Origin: Azospirillum melinis
Lineage (GTDB): Bacteria; Pseudomonadota; Alphaproteobacteria; Azospirillales; Azospirillaceae
Direction of reading: 5' to 3'
Length of the DNA: 64,000 nt
Assembly (NCBI RefSeq): GCF_013340935.1
Contig: NZ_WHOS01000029.1
Location: forward strand, 28,402-92,401
In this document: positions 1 to 8,782 of the stretch, piece after piece
Layout of the letters: each line of letters begins with the position of its first letter
How positions within the stretch are numbered: position 1 is the stretch's first letter
The notes under the pieces: model-generated
The model's input: the letters and a program-made list of their open reading frames with translations, nothing else
Databases searched by the model: none
What the model was told of the DNA's origin: nothing
Program-made: the position numbers and the translations under genes

Positions 1-2256
1 GCGCACCGAGTCCTCATCATCGACCAGCAAAATGACCGCCCCCTCCCCCTCCGCCACCTGCAGGGGGTCGAGTCCAACCGGGGATGCCGGCGGCTCGACG
101 GCGGGCAGATAGAGCGCGAAGGTGGCACCCTGCCCCTCCTCGCCCTCCAGTTCGACCGCGCCGCCCGACTGCTGCGCCGTGCCATAGACCATCCACAAGC
201 CGAGCCCGGTGCCCTTCCCCGGCTCCTTGGTGGTGAAAAAGGGCTCCCAGACCCGGTCGCGAATCTCCGCCGGCACGCCCGGCCCCTGGTCGCTGACACG
301 GATCGCGACGTAGCGGCCCGGCTTCAGGCCGCGGTGACGGGCGAAGAAAGCGTCGTCCGGCGCCTCCACCGCCAGGGCGATGGTCAGGGTGCCGCCGTGG
401 GGCATGGCATCGCGCCCGTTCAGCGCAAGGTTCAGCAGAGCCTGGTTCAGCGTCACCGGGTTGACCAGCGCGTGTGCGCTTTCGTCATTGGCCAGGATCG
501 CCACGTCGATGCCGGCGCTGAGCAGGGGCTTGAGGAAGACGCGCAGATCGCGCACCAGCGGGGCGACGGCAACCACCTCGCGCTCATCGGTCACCCGGCG
601 GTGGGAGAAGTCCAAGAGCTGGGCAGTCAGCGCCGCCGCCCGTTCGGATGCCTTGGCGATCTCCTGCACGCAGGTCAGCACGCGGTCGGGATCGGCCGGA
701 TTGCGCTCCGCCAGCCGGGCGAAGCCGCCGATGGCGGTCAGCATGTTGTTGAATTCATGGGCGATGCCGCCGGCCATGCGGCCCACCGCCTCCATCTTCT
801 GGGCGCGCTGAAGCTCGCCCTCCACCCGGCGGCGGTCGGTGATGTCGTTCAGCACCAGCAGCACTGCCGGCCCACCGCCATAGACGGCCTGACTGGCCGC
901 GACCTCCAGCCGGCGGCGCTCGCCGGTCGGGCGGAGGGCATCGCATTCCAGCCGGCGCTCCTCCCCCTCGGCAGCGGCGGCGAGCGTCTCGGCCAACGCC
1001 TCGCCCTCCGCCAGAAATCCGGCAAGCAGTTGGCCTTCCAACGCATCGGCGGCGACGCCAAGAATCGCCGCGGCGGCACCATTGACAAAGCGGATGGCGG
1101 CGCAGTCCCAGATGACGATTCCGTAGGGGGCCAGCTCGACGAGCTGGCGGTAGCGCAACTCGCTTTCCCGCAGGGCGCCGACGGTCTGCTCCAGCCGTGC
1201 GGTCTGGCCGGCCAGTTGCTCTTCCCGCGTTTTAAGCTCGGTGATGTCCATCAGGATCTTCACCACGCCGCCGGTGCCGGTGGCATGCTCGCTGATGCGG
1301 TACCAGCGCCCGTCGGACAGCCGACCGTCGACCGGGGTGGAGTGCTGGAGATGGCGGGTCAGCCGCTGCTCCACCCAGGCGCCGATGTCGCCCTCCCCCT
1401 CGTACCCGCCGCGCTCGGCGGCGGCGCGCAGGATCTCGGCGAAGCTGCGGCCGGGGGTCAGCATATCGGCGATGGTGGGATAGGCGCGGCGATACTGCTC
1501 GTTGCAGATCAGCAGCCGGCCGTCGGCGCTGAACAGCACGAATCCTTCCGACACGCTGTCGATGGCGTCATGCACCACCGCCTGCATGAAGCGCGCCTCC
1601 ACCAGCGCCAGCGTCTCGGCGGTGGCATCGACGCCGCAGCCGCGATAGCCGCGGAAACGCCCGTCGGCGCCGCGCACCGGCACGGCGCTGAGCCGCAGCA
1701 CGAGGTCGCGCCCGTCCACCCCCTCGAAGCTCAGCTCCAGGTCGCGGAAGGCCCGGCCGGCCTCGATGTCGGCACGGTATTCGGCCCAGGTCGCCTCGTC
1801 GGCGACCAGCACCCCGAGGTCGAGAAGGGAATCGCCGAACACCGTCCGCGGATCGCAGCCGAGCAGCGTGGTAAGCCCGCCCGACAGCGAGAGATAGCGG
1901 TGGTCCGACCCGGTTTCCCAGAACCAGCCGGGCGTCACGACGGCGAAGTCGCGGGTGCGGTCGCGCAGCCCCTCCAACTCGTCCTTCGCCCGGCGCAGTG
2001 CGGCGTCGGAACGGGCCAGGGCGGTGGCGGCGGCCCCGGCACGCCGGGCGCTCCACAGGGCCAGACCGCCGGCGGCGGCCAGCGCGCCGGCGACCGGCCA
2101 GCCGACCTGCCCGCTTGCAGACAGCGCCGCCAGGGTGCCGATGCCGGTCAGTCCGGCCAGCAGGCCGGGAAACGATGCGGAAAGACCCGACGGACCGGAC
2201 ACCGGTCTGGCGGCACCCCCGGTGGGATGCGGTCGGTCGGTGCCTGCAACGTCCAC
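1..2256 (-). CDS. Hybrid PAS-domain sensor histidine kinase (partial, C-terminus beyond left edge)
   Basis: The minus-strand frame is open from a GTG at 2256 to the window edge (about 752 residues). That GTG follows GGAGG by four bases, and upstream in-frame stops at 2308-2313 rule out a longer start. In order I see hydrophobic segments at about residues 25-65, three PAS-like sensor regions (starting near 105, 224 and 370), a DHp helix with the phospho-acceptor motif HEFNN near 498, and an HATPase_c domain (N-box NLALNGRDAM, G-boxes with TTKEPGKGTGLGL). The start of a receiver domain (ILLVDDEDSVR) is cut by the edge. The protein should autophosphorylate on histidine and pass phosphate to its own receiver. 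The signal is unknown. The long plus-strand frame opposite (334-2400) is an antisense shadow. Confidence 0.88.
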   Translation of the reverse strand, partial: MDVAGTDRPHPTGGAARPVSGPSGLSASFPGLLAGLTGIGTLAALSASGQVGWPVAGALAAAGGLALWSARRAGAAATALARSDAALRRAKDELEGLRDRTRDFAVVTPGWFWETGSDHRYLSLSGGLTTLLGCDPRTVFGDSLLDLGVLVADEATWAEYRADIEAGRAFRDLELSFEGVDGRDLVLRLSAVPVRGADGRFRGYRGCGVDATAETLALVEARFMQAVVHDAIDSVSEGFVLFSADGRLLICNEQYRRAYPTIADMLTPGRSFAEILRAAAERGGYEGEGDIGAWVEQRLTRHLQHSTPVDGRLSDGRWYRISEHATGTGGVVKILMDITELKTREEQLAGQTARLEQTVGALRESELRYRQLVELAPYGIVIWDCAAIRFVNGAAAAILGVAADALEGQLLAGFLAEGEALAETLAAAAEGEERRLECDALRPTGERRRLEVAASQAVYGGGPAVLLVLNDITDRRRVEGELQRAQKMEAVGRMAGGIAHEFNNMLTAIGGFARLAERNPADPDRVLTCVQEIAKASERAAALTAQLLDFSHRRVTDEREVVAVAPLVRDLRVFLKPLLSAGIDVAILANDESAHALVNPVTLNQALLNLALNGRDAMPHGGTLTIALAVEAPDDAFFARHRGLKPGRYVAIRVSDQGPGVPAEIRDRVWEPFFTTKEPGKGTGLGLWMVYGTAQQSGGAVELEGEEGQGATFALYLPAVEPPASPVGLDPLQVAEGEGAVILLVDDEDSVR

Positions 2257-2488
2257 GGGGCCTCCGTCTGTCCGAAAGGGTGCCGGAAGAGCTGTTGTCC
2301 GGTGACATCATCACCGGATCGTCCCGTCTTAGGCTGTCAGGCGTTAACAGCAGGTTTAGTAGCTAAGCTTTCGCACAGCCGCGACAGCCGGAAGCGGTAG
2401 GGGCGATGGGGAGGAGATCCGGGAGGCTGCAAAACACGTAAAAACCGATTGCCGCTCCAAAGCCGGCCGGTTTCGAAAGGACCACGCC

Positions 2489-2842
2489 ATGCCGCCCATG
2501 ACTCCTGGGGCCACTCCCGAGGCTCCCCCAAAAGCAGACGTGATTACGTGGAGCAATCTGCCGGCCCAGACCGCCGAAGGGGTAGAGCGCCGCAGCCTTC
2601 CCGGCACCGGCGCATCGCTGAAGCATATCGTCATCAAGGCCGGCACCTCCGCCCCACGCCACGACCACCCGCATGAGCAGTTCGTCATCGTCGTGGAAGG
2701 CCGCGCCCTGCTGACCTGCGAAGCGGGGCCGGTGGATCTGCGGCCGGGCATGGTCATCCGCTTCGACCCCGGTGCCTGGCACAGCGCCGATTTCGTCGAG
2801 GATACCGTGCTGATCGAGGTGAATTTGAACCCGGCAGGGTGA
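2489..2842 (+). CDS. Small single-domain cupin protein
   Basis: The product has 117 residues and is a single cupin barrel. Motif 1 is seen as HDHPHEQFVIVVEG and motif 2 as LRPGMVIRFDPGAWHSA, with histidines and a glutamate placed for metal binding. AAAGGA sits seven bases before the ATG; a second ATG four codons in is possible. There is no signal peptide. Such proteins are often small metal-dependent enzymes or ligand-binding stabilisers, and no substrate can be read from the sequence. It ends two bases before the convergent gene at 2845, so the pair is tail-to-tail. Confidence 0.85.
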   Translation: MPPMTPGATPEAPPKADVITWSNLPAQTAEGVERRSLPGTGASLKHIVIKAGTSAPRHDHPHEQFVIVVEGRALLTCEAGPVDLRPGMVIRFDPGAWHSADFVEDTVLIEVNLNPAG

Positions 2843-2844
2843 GG

Positions 2845-3357
2845 TCAGACGCCGATATCGATGTCGATCTCGTCGTCGTCTTCCGGCGCCCGGCCCAGCA
2901 GCAGGTCGGCGGCATCGAGGGTCAGTGCCTCGACCTCCTCGTTGCGCTCCTCGTCGGGCAGGCGCAGCGCGTGCATCAGCTGGGTCGCCAGATGGATCAG
3001 CATGGCGCGGACGCAGTCGTCTTCCGGATACTCAAGCGCAACCACGTCCTTCAGGAAAGCGCCGAGCTGGTCCGGCGAATTCCAGGGGTGGGTGATGACG
3101 GTCTCGAAGCCGCTGGTGCCGAGGAAGACGGAGTTCAGTGCGATGGCCTGACGGTTGATGCCGTCGACCGCCTCGTCCTGGTCGAGGTTGCCCTGGAGAA
3201 CCTGATTGAAGGCGTCCAGGCTGAGGTCGATGAACTGGCGGACCAGCAGCCGGACCACGGATTCGTCGGACAGGTCGTTGCGGGCCTGCGGCTGGGTCAG
3301 CACCGGCAGCGGTTGCAGCAGCGCCGCGATGATCGGCTTTGCGGATTGGGATTCCAT
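2845..3357 (-). CDS. Conserved hypothetical protein, acidic C-terminus
   Basis: I do not recognise the family. The start is the ATG at 3357, which has AGGAG nine bases upstream; the open frame extends to 3441 but that part reads like non-coding DNA. The 170-residue product looks mostly helical, with no signal peptide or clear membrane span. It ends in a strongly acidic tail (PEDDDEIDIDIGV). It lies downstream of ndk on the same strand but is separated from it by a terminator-like hairpin, so it probably has its own promoter. A soluble cytoplasmic protein is the most that can be inferred. Confidence 0.7.
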   Translation of the reverse strand: MESQSAKPIIAALLQPLPVLTQPQARNDLSDESVVRLLVRQFIDLSLDAFNQVLQGNLDQDEAVDGINRQAIALNSVFLGTSGFETVITHPWNSPDQLGAFLKDVVALEYPEDDCVRAMLIHLATQLMHALRLPDEERNEEVEALTLDAADLLLGRAPEDDDEIDIDIGV

Positions 3358-3445
3358 CGCGGGCAACTCCTGTCGGGATCGACCCCGGCATCTGCGGGGC
3401 AAAAGGTTCACGGCTCCCGATACTGACAGAGCCTGACGCAAAACG

Positions 3446-3482
3446 CAAAAAAGGCCGCCCCCTTATCGGGAGCGGCCCTTTC
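3446..3482 (-). terminator. Rho-independent terminator after ndk
   Basis: Read on the minus strand, a GC-rich stem (GGCCGC paired with GCGGCC, extended by C/G runs around a GATA loop) is followed by six T residues. It lies about 30 bases past the ndk stop and fits termination of the ndk transcript. Confidence 0.85.
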
Positions 3483-3514
3483 GCCAAGCCTGACGGGAGG
3501 TCAGACCCGAAAGA

Positions 3515-3937
3515 TCAGCCCACCAGCTCGATGCCGGCGAAGAAGAAGGCGATCTCCTGGGCGGCGGTCTCCGGGGCGTCCGAACCGTGGACCGAGTTGG
3601 CCTCGATCGACTCGGCGAACTCCTTGCGGATGGTGCCTTCGGCGGCGTTGGCCGGGTTGGTGGCGCCCATGATCTCGCGGTTGCGGGCGATGGCGTTCTC
3701 GCCTTCCAGAACCTGCAGGACCACCGGGCCGGAGATCATGAAGGAGACCAGATCGCCGAAGAACGGACGCTCGCGGTGCACGCCGTAGAACTGCTCGGCC
3801 TGGGCCTTCGACAGCTGGACGCGCTTCTGGGCAACGATGCGCAGGCCGCCGTCTTCGAACTTGGCGTTGATCTTGCCGGTCAGGTTGCGGCGGGTGGCAT
3901 CGGGCTTGATGATCGAGAGGGTCCGTTCGACGGCCAT
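3515..3937 (-). CDS. ndk: Nucleoside diphosphate kinase
   Basis: The 140-residue product matches the usual Ndk length. It shows the N-terminal TLSIIKPDA strand, the Kpn-loop region near RPFFGDLVSFMISGP, and the catalytic phospho-histidine at residue 117 in NSVHGSD. The enzyme transfers the gamma phosphate of ATP to other nucleoside diphosphates through that histidine and so balances NTP and dNTP pools in the cytosol. The gene appears to be transcribed alone: a terminator follows it at 3446-3482, and the upstream neighbour choX ends in its own terminator. Confidence 0.97.
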   Translation of the reverse strand: MAVERTLSIIKPDATRRNLTGKINAKFEDGGLRIVAQKRVQLSKAQAEQFYGVHRERPFFGDLVSFMISGPVVLQVLEGENAIARNREIMGATNPANAAEGTIRKEFAESIEANSVHGSDAPETAAQEIAFFFAGIELVG

Positions 3938-4086
3938 GGTGGTGACTCCTGCGGGAATGGGGCTTTTCGCCGATTGAAAAACTCGCAGGCGCCGCCGGAT
4001 GACCGGGGCGCCGGATGGGCGGCTTTATAGAGGCGCTTTCACGGCGCGGCAAGGCGTTCGTTTGGGGCCACACTCCCCGATCCTCG

Positions 4087-4124
4087 CAAAAAATACGGCC
4101 GCGATGGCATCCCAGCGCGGCCGG
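4087..4124 (-). terminator. Rho-independent terminator after choX
   Basis: On the minus strand the stem CGGCCGCG/CGCGGCCG (4116-4123 with 4096-4103) has a 12-base loop and runs into TATTTTTT. It stands about 35 bases past the choX stop and closes the betB-betA-choX transcription unit. Confidence 0.85.
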
Positions 4125-4157
4125 AGTCGAGGAGGCTTTGGGAAAGCAGTCGTCAGG

Positions 4158-5165
4158 TCAGGATTTGGCGGCACCCAGCTTGGCCTGAGCAGCGGCCAGA
4201 CCGTCCTTGCCGTCCAGCGTGGTGACGCCGGACAGCCAAGTCTTCAGGACGGCGGGATTCTTCTTCAGCCAGTCGGCCGCAACCGCTTCGGGCTTGCGGC
4301 CGCCGTTCATGATGCCGTCCATCACCGAGTTTTCCATGTCCACGGTGAAGACCAGATTGGACAGGAACTTGCCGATGTTCGGGCATTCGGCGGCGTAGCC
4401 CTTGCGCACGTTGGTGCTGACGGTGGCGCCGCCGTAATTCGGGCCGAACCAGTCGTCGCCGTCGGACAGGTAGGTGATGTCCATCGTCTTGTTCATCGGA
4501 TGCGGCGCCCAGCCCAGGAAGGCAATCCATTTCTTGGCCCGGACCGCCCGCTTCACCTCGGCCAGCATGCCGGCCTCGCTGGACTCGACCATCTTGAAAT
4601 CCTTGAGACCGAAGGCGTCGGCCTTCAGCATCTTGTCGATGATCAGGTTGCCGTCGTTACCGGCCTCGATGCCGTAGATCTTGCCGTCCAGCTTGTCCTT
4701 GTATTTCGCCAGATCCTTGAAGCTCTTCAGCCCGGCCTCAGCGGCGTAAGTGGGGACGGCCAGCGTGTATTTGGCGCCCTCCAGGTTGACGCGCGTCACC
4801 TCGACCGAGCCGTCCTCCAGCACAGGCTTGATGAAGGTCTCCATGGTGGGCATCCAGTTGCCGAGGAACACGTCCAGCGACTTGGTCTTCAGCCCCAGAT
4901 AGACGACCGGCACCGACGAGACGCTTGTGGACGGCTTGTAGCCCAGCGCGTCGAGCGTGACGGAGGCGAGCGCCGTCGTCGCCGCGATGTCGGTCCATCC
5001 CACGTCACCGAAACGCACCGCCTTGCAGGAGGCCGGATCGGCGGCAAGCGCCGTCCCTGCCGGCAGGACGGCGGACCCGGCCGCCAGCATAAGGCCGACG
5101 GCGAGGCCGGAGAATTTGGCGGCGGAGAATTTACCGGCAGAGAATTTACCGAATGTCTTGGCCAT
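4158..5165 (-). CDS. choX: Choline/betaine ABC transporter substrate-binding protein (ChoX-like)
   Basis: The product has 335 residues when started at the ATG at 5165, which has AAGGAG eight to nine bases upstream; an ATG at 5195 is less likely. An N-terminal signal peptide (hydrophobic stretch before ALA-ADPASCK) sends it to the periplasm. Blocks typical of the ChoX/ProX type (OpuAC fold) are visible: FGDVGWTDIA, FLGNWMPTM, AVPTYAAEAGL, EAGNDGN and FLGWAPHPMN, whose aromatic residues fit a box for a quaternary ammonium head group. It follows betA by 46 bases. The permease and ATPase partners are not in the window and a terminator follows, so they must be encoded elsewhere. Choline is the most likely ligand given its neighbours. 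Confidence 0.9.
   Translation of the reverse strand: MAKTFGKFSAGKFSAAKFSGLAVGLMLAAGSAVLPAGTALAADPASCKAVRFGDVGWTDIAATTALASVTLDALGYKPSTSVSSVPVVYLGLKTKSLDVFLGNWMPTMETFIKPVLEDGSVEVTRVNLEGAKYTLAVPTYAAEAGLKSFKDLAKYKDKLDGKIYGIEAGNDGNLIIDKMLKADAFGLKDFKMVESSEAGMLAEVKRAVRAKKWIAFLGWAPHPMNKTMDITYLSDGDDWFGPNYGGATVSTNVRKGYAAECPNIGKFLSNLVFTVDMENSVMDGIMNGGRKPEAVAADWLKKNPAVLKTWLSGVTTLDGKDGLAAAQAKLGAAKS
5111..5155. repeat. Three tandem 15-bp repeats in the choX signal-peptide region
   Basis: Three near-copies of a 15-bp unit starting AGAATTT lie head to tail. They encode the repeated KFSAG-type pentapeptides at the start of the ChoX signal peptide. This is a small in-frame tandem duplication that lengthens the charged n-region by steps of five residues. 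Confidence 0.8.
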
Positions 5166-5211
5166 GTCCCTGTTCTCCTTGCTTGTGGTTATCATTGTGG
5201 GCGTGCGGGTC

Positions 5212-6987
5212 TCAGGCCCGCAGACGCTGGTCCTTCTGCATCTCCTTCTGCGTCATGGCGGCATCTGCGACGTAATAGGGCACGTCGGCGCGCGGCAGCG
5301 GCGGACGGCCGCGCACCGCGTCGGCCAGCTTCTCCGCCATCATGATGGTGGGTGCGTTCAGGTTGCCGGTGATGATCCGCGGCATGATCGAGGCGTCGAT
5401 GACGCGCAAGGACTCCAGCCCATGCACCCGGCCCTGACCGTCGACCACCGCGCCGTCGTCGGTCCCCATCCGGCAGGTGCCGCAGGGGTGGTAGGCGGTC
5501 TCGGCGTGATGGCGGACGAAGGCGTCGAGGTCGGCGTCGGTGACGCAATCGGCACCGGGGCTTATCTCCTCGCCGCGATAGGGCGCCAGGGCGCGCTGCC
5601 GCATGATGTCGCGCGTGATGCGGATGCCGGCGCGGAACTCCCGCCAGTCCTGCGGATCGGCCATGTAGTTGAACAGGATGCTGGGCGCCTGCCCCGGATC
5701 GCGCGAGCGGGCATGGACGCGCCCCTTGCTGGGCGAACGCATGGAGCCGACATGGGCCTGGAAACCGTGCGCCTCCACCGCGTTGGTGCCGTTGTAGCTG
5801 ATGGCGACGGGGAGAAAGTGATACTGGATGTTGGGCCAGGGCACATCGTCGCCGGTGCGGATGAAGCCGCCGGCCTCGAACTGGTTGCTGGCGCCGATGC
5901 CGGTGCCCAGGAACAGCCATTCGGCGCCGATGGCCGGCTGGTTCCACCATTTCAGCGCGGGATAGAGCGACACCGGCTGACGGCAGTGATACTGGATATA
6001 CATCTCCAGATGGTCCTGGAGATCGCCGCCGACGCCCGGAAGGTCGATCACCGTCTCCACCCCCAGCTCGCGCAGCAGCGGCGACGGTCCCACCCCCGAC
6101 CGTTGCAGGATCGCCGGCGAGGCGATGGCCCCGGCGCACAGCAGCACCTCCCGCCGCGCCCGCGCCGTCACCGGCCTGCCGTTGCGCAGATAGGCGACGC
6201 CGACGGCACGCTGTCCGTCGAACAGGATGCGGTCGGTCAGCGCGTGGGTGACGATGGTCAGCCCCGGCCGCTCCCGCGCCCGGTCGAGATAGCCGCGGGC
6301 CGTGCTGCACCGCCGCCCCTGCGCCGTCACCGTGCGGTCCATCGGACCGAAGCCCTCCTGGCGGTAGCCGTTCAGGTCGGCGGTGCGGCCGTAGCCGGCC
6401 TGCGCCCCCGCCTCCACCATCGCCTCGTACAGCGGGTTGACGCCCGGCTTGGCGGTGGTGACGAACAGCGGGCCGTCGCCGCCGTGATAGGCGTCGGGAC
6501 CGATGTCGCGCGTCTCCGCCTTACGGAAATAGGGCAGGCAGTCGAGATAGCTCCAGTCCTCCAGACCCGGCAGCCCGGCCCAGCCGTCATAGTCCAGCGC
6601 GTTGCCGCGGATGTAGCACATGCCGTTGATCAGCGACGACCCGCCCAGCCCCTTGCCGCGCCCGCACTCCATCCGGCGGTTGTCCATGTGCGGTTCGGGT
6701 TCGGTCTCATAGGCCCAGTTGTAACGGCGGCCCTGGAGCGGGAAGGCCAGCGCCGCCGGCATCTGGGTGCGGTAGTCGAGCCGGTGGTCGGGTCCGCCGG
6801 CCTCCAGCAGCAGGACGCTGACGCCGGCATCCTCGGTCAGGCGGCAGGCGAGGACGTTGCCCGCCGAACCGGCGCCGACGACGATGTAGTCGTACTCGCG
6901 CACCGCAGGGGCGAAGGAGGATGTGGCGGCGGGCATAGCGGCGCCGTTCTCCGGCGCAGCGGCTCCGGAGGTCGGTTGGTTCGACAT
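5212..6987 (-). CDS. betA: Choline dehydrogenase (GMC oxidoreductase)
   Basis: The product has 591 residues. After a short Ala-rich leader it shows the FAD-binding Rossmann motif (YIVVGAGSAGNVLACRL), the GMC signature region near GGSSLINGMCYIRG, and the C-terminal block with the catalytic-histidine region (HPCGTCRMG ... ITGNLNAPTIMMAEKLAD). BetA oxidises choline to betaine aldehyde, feeding electrons to the respiratory chain. It lies between betB (45 bases upstream) and choX (46 bases downstream) on the same strand, which supports choline over other alcohols as substrate. AGAAGGGG precedes the ATG. The N-terminal extension before the FAD motif is about 25 residues longer than in many BetA proteins. 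Confidence 0.95.
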   Translation of the reverse strand: MSNQPTSGAAAPENGAAMPAATSSFAPAVREYDYIVVGAGSAGNVLACRLTEDAGVSVLLLEAGGPDHRLDYRTQMPAALAFPLQGRRYNWAYETEPEPHMDNRRMECGRGKGLGGSSLINGMCYIRGNALDYDGWAGLPGLEDWSYLDCLPYFRKAETRDIGPDAYHGGDGPLFVTTAKPGVNPLYEAMVEAGAQAGYGRTADLNGYRQEGFGPMDRTVTAQGRRCSTARGYLDRARERPGLTIVTHALTDRILFDGQRAVGVAYLRNGRPVTARARREVLLCAGAIASPAILQRSGVGPSPLLRELGVETVIDLPGVGGDLQDHLEMYIQYHCRQPVSLYPALKWWNQPAIGAEWLFLGTGIGASNQFEAGGFIRTGDDVPWPNIQYHFLPVAISYNGTNAVEAHGFQAHVGSMRSPSKGRVHARSRDPGQAPSILFNYMADPQDWREFRAGIRITRDIMRQRALAPYRGEEISPGADCVTDADLDAFVRHHAETAYHPCGTCRMGTDDGAVVDGQGRVHGLESLRVIDASIMPRIITGNLNAPTIMMAEKLADAVRGRPPLPRADVPYYVADAAMTQKEMQKDQRLRA

Positions 6988-7032
6988 CGAACACCCCTTC
7001 TTTGAAAAAGCGGGCTTCCCTGAAAGACGGTT

Positions 7033-8502
7033 TCAGAACACCGACGAGTAGGATCCCAACTCGACCTGGACCGATTTGAGGCGCGTGTAATGGTCGAGCG
7101 TCTCGACGCCGTTCTCACGGCCGATGCCCGATTGCTTGTAGCCGCCGACCGGCATCTCCGGCGGCGATTCGCCCCAGGCGTTGATCCAGCAGATGCCGGC
7201 CTCCAGCCGGTGGATCACCCGGTGGGCGCGGGCCAGATCGCTGGTGACCAGCCCGGCGGCGAGGCCGTAGCTCGTGGCGTTGGCGCGCGCGACGACCTCG
7301 TCCTCCTCGTCGAAGGTCAGGATCGACAGGACCGGACCGAAAATCTCCTCGCGAACGATGGTCATGCCGTCGTGGCAGTCGGTGAAGACGGTGGGCGCCA
7401 CATAGGCGCCGGGCGCGAAGGCGGCGCCTTCCGGAACCCCACCGCCGGCCAGCAGCCGCGCGCCCTCCGCCTTGCCGGCCTCGATGTAGCGCAGCACCTT
7501 GTCGCGGTGGGGGAAGCTGGCGAGCGGGCCGAAATTGGTGTCGGGATTCAGCGGATCGCCCATGCGGATGCGGCGCACCCGGACCATCAGCCGCTCTTCG
7601 AACGCCGCGGCGATGCTGCGGTGGACGAACACGCGGGTGCCGTTGGTGCAGACCTGACCGGAGCTATAGAAGTTCGCCATCATGGCGATGTCGGCGGCGC
7701 GGTCGAGGTCGGCGTCGGCGAAGACGATCAGCGGCGACTTTCCGCCAAGCTCCATCGTCACCTCCTTCAGCGTCGATCCGCCGGCCGCGGCCATCACCCG
7801 CTTGCCGGTCTCCACCCCGCCGGTGAAGGACAGCTTCTCAATGCCGGGATGGGCGGCCAGCAGGGCGCCGACCCGGCCGTCGCCCTGGACGACGTTGAAC
7901 ACACCGGCGGGCAGCCCGGCCTCGCTGTAGATCGCCGCCAGATGCAGCGCGGTCAGCGGCGTCACCTCGCTCGGCTTGAAGATCATGGCGTTGCCGGCGG
8001 CCAGCGCCGGGGCCGATTTCCACAGCGCGATCTGGATCGGATAGTTCCAGGCGCCGATGCCGGCGACCACGCCCAGCGGCTCGCGCCGGGTGTAGACGAA
8101 GGAGGTCGGGCGCAGCGGGATCTGCCGCCCTTCCAGCGCCGGGGCGAGGCCGGCGTAATATTCCAGCACGTCGGCGCCGGTGACGATGTCGACCGCGCGC
8201 GTCTCGCTCAGCGGCTTGCCGGTGTCGAGCGTCTCGATCTCGGCCAACGCTTCGTTGCGCTCACGCAGCAGGGCAACGGCCCGGCGCAGCACCCGCGCGC
8301 GCTCCATCGCCGTCATCGCCCCCCATACCGCCTGTCCGGCCCGCGCGCTGTCGACGGCGCGGTCCACGTCCGCGGATGTCGCTTGCGCAACGTCGGCCAA
8401 CACCTCTCCGGTCGCCGGGTTGACGGTGGCGAAACGCTCCGCTCCCTCGTCTTCGATGGGACGGCCGTGGATATAATGGGCCAGACGTCCGAACCGCGTC
8501 AT
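7033..8502 (-). CDS. betB: Betaine-aldehyde dehydrogenase
   Basis: The 489-residue product is a full-length NAD(P)-dependent aldehyde dehydrogenase. It has the cofactor block (GAWNYPIQIALWKSAPALAAGN), the general base in MELGGKSP, and the nucleophilic cysteine in SGQVCTNGTRV. It converts betaine aldehyde to glycine betaine, the second step after BetA. It is the first gene of the operon. An almost perfect 20-bp palindrome at 8581-8600, about 80 bases upstream, probably controls the unit. No betI gene lies next to it, unlike many bet operons. Confidence 0.95.
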   Translation of the reverse strand: MTRFGRLAHYIHGRPIEDEGAERFATVNPATGEVLADVAQATSADVDRAVDSARAGQAVWGAMTAMERARVLRRAVALLRERNEALAEIETLDTGKPLSETRAVDIVTGADVLEYYAGLAPALEGRQIPLRPTSFVYTRREPLGVVAGIGAWNYPIQIALWKSAPALAAGNAMIFKPSEVTPLTALHLAAIYSEAGLPAGVFNVVQGDGRVGALLAAHPGIEKLSFTGGVETGKRVMAAAGGSTLKEVTMELGGKSPLIVFADADLDRAADIAMMANFYSSGQVCTNGTRVFVHRSIAAAFEERLMVRVRRIRMGDPLNPDTNFGPLASFPHRDKVLRYIEAGKAEGARLLAGGGVPEGAAFAPGAYVAPTVFTDCHDGMTIVREEIFGPVLSILTFDEEDEVVARANATSYGLAAGLVTSDLARAHRVIHRLEAGICWINAWGESPPEMPVGGYKQSGIGRENGVETLDHYTRLKSVQVELGSYSSVF

Positions 8503-8580
8503 GTCGCGTCTCCCCGATCCGAGGTCCAGAGGGTGCAGTGAATGGCAGCAATTCGATTGCCGGAGTCAGCGTGGTTTTTA

Positions 8581-8600
8581 TTGATTGAACGTTCAATTAA
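8581..8600. promoter_or_regulatory. Probable BetI operator upstream of betB
   Basis: The sequence TTGATTGAACGTTCAATTAA contains a perfect 14-bp palindrome (8584-8597) with near-symmetric flanks. It agrees, as I recall it, with the BetI operator of other proteobacteria, in which the TetR-type repressor is released by choline. It lies between the divergent betB (start 8502) and ABC-F (start 8783) genes, 80 bases from betB. The betI gene itself is not in the window. Confidence 0.8.
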
Positions 8601-8782
8601 AAAAGAACGGGTGGCGATTCCGTTCCTTGAATTGGTCGTGTTCAAACAAACCCGATGGCCGGCACCAAGCCCAAGCAGGGCGGAACGGGCTGACCTGCGC
8701 GGGACAAAGCCGTGCCATTCGCGCGCCATCCGCCCTGCCCCGCTTCAAATCGGTGGCCCCTCGTGCTACATCCTCGCGCGCT

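Noticed and set aside
334..2400. Plus-strand open frame of 688 codons
   Set aside because: Its low-complexity His/Gln/Gly-rich translation lies exactly opposite a histidine kinase with PAS, HEFNN and HATPase motifs; it is an antisense shadow.
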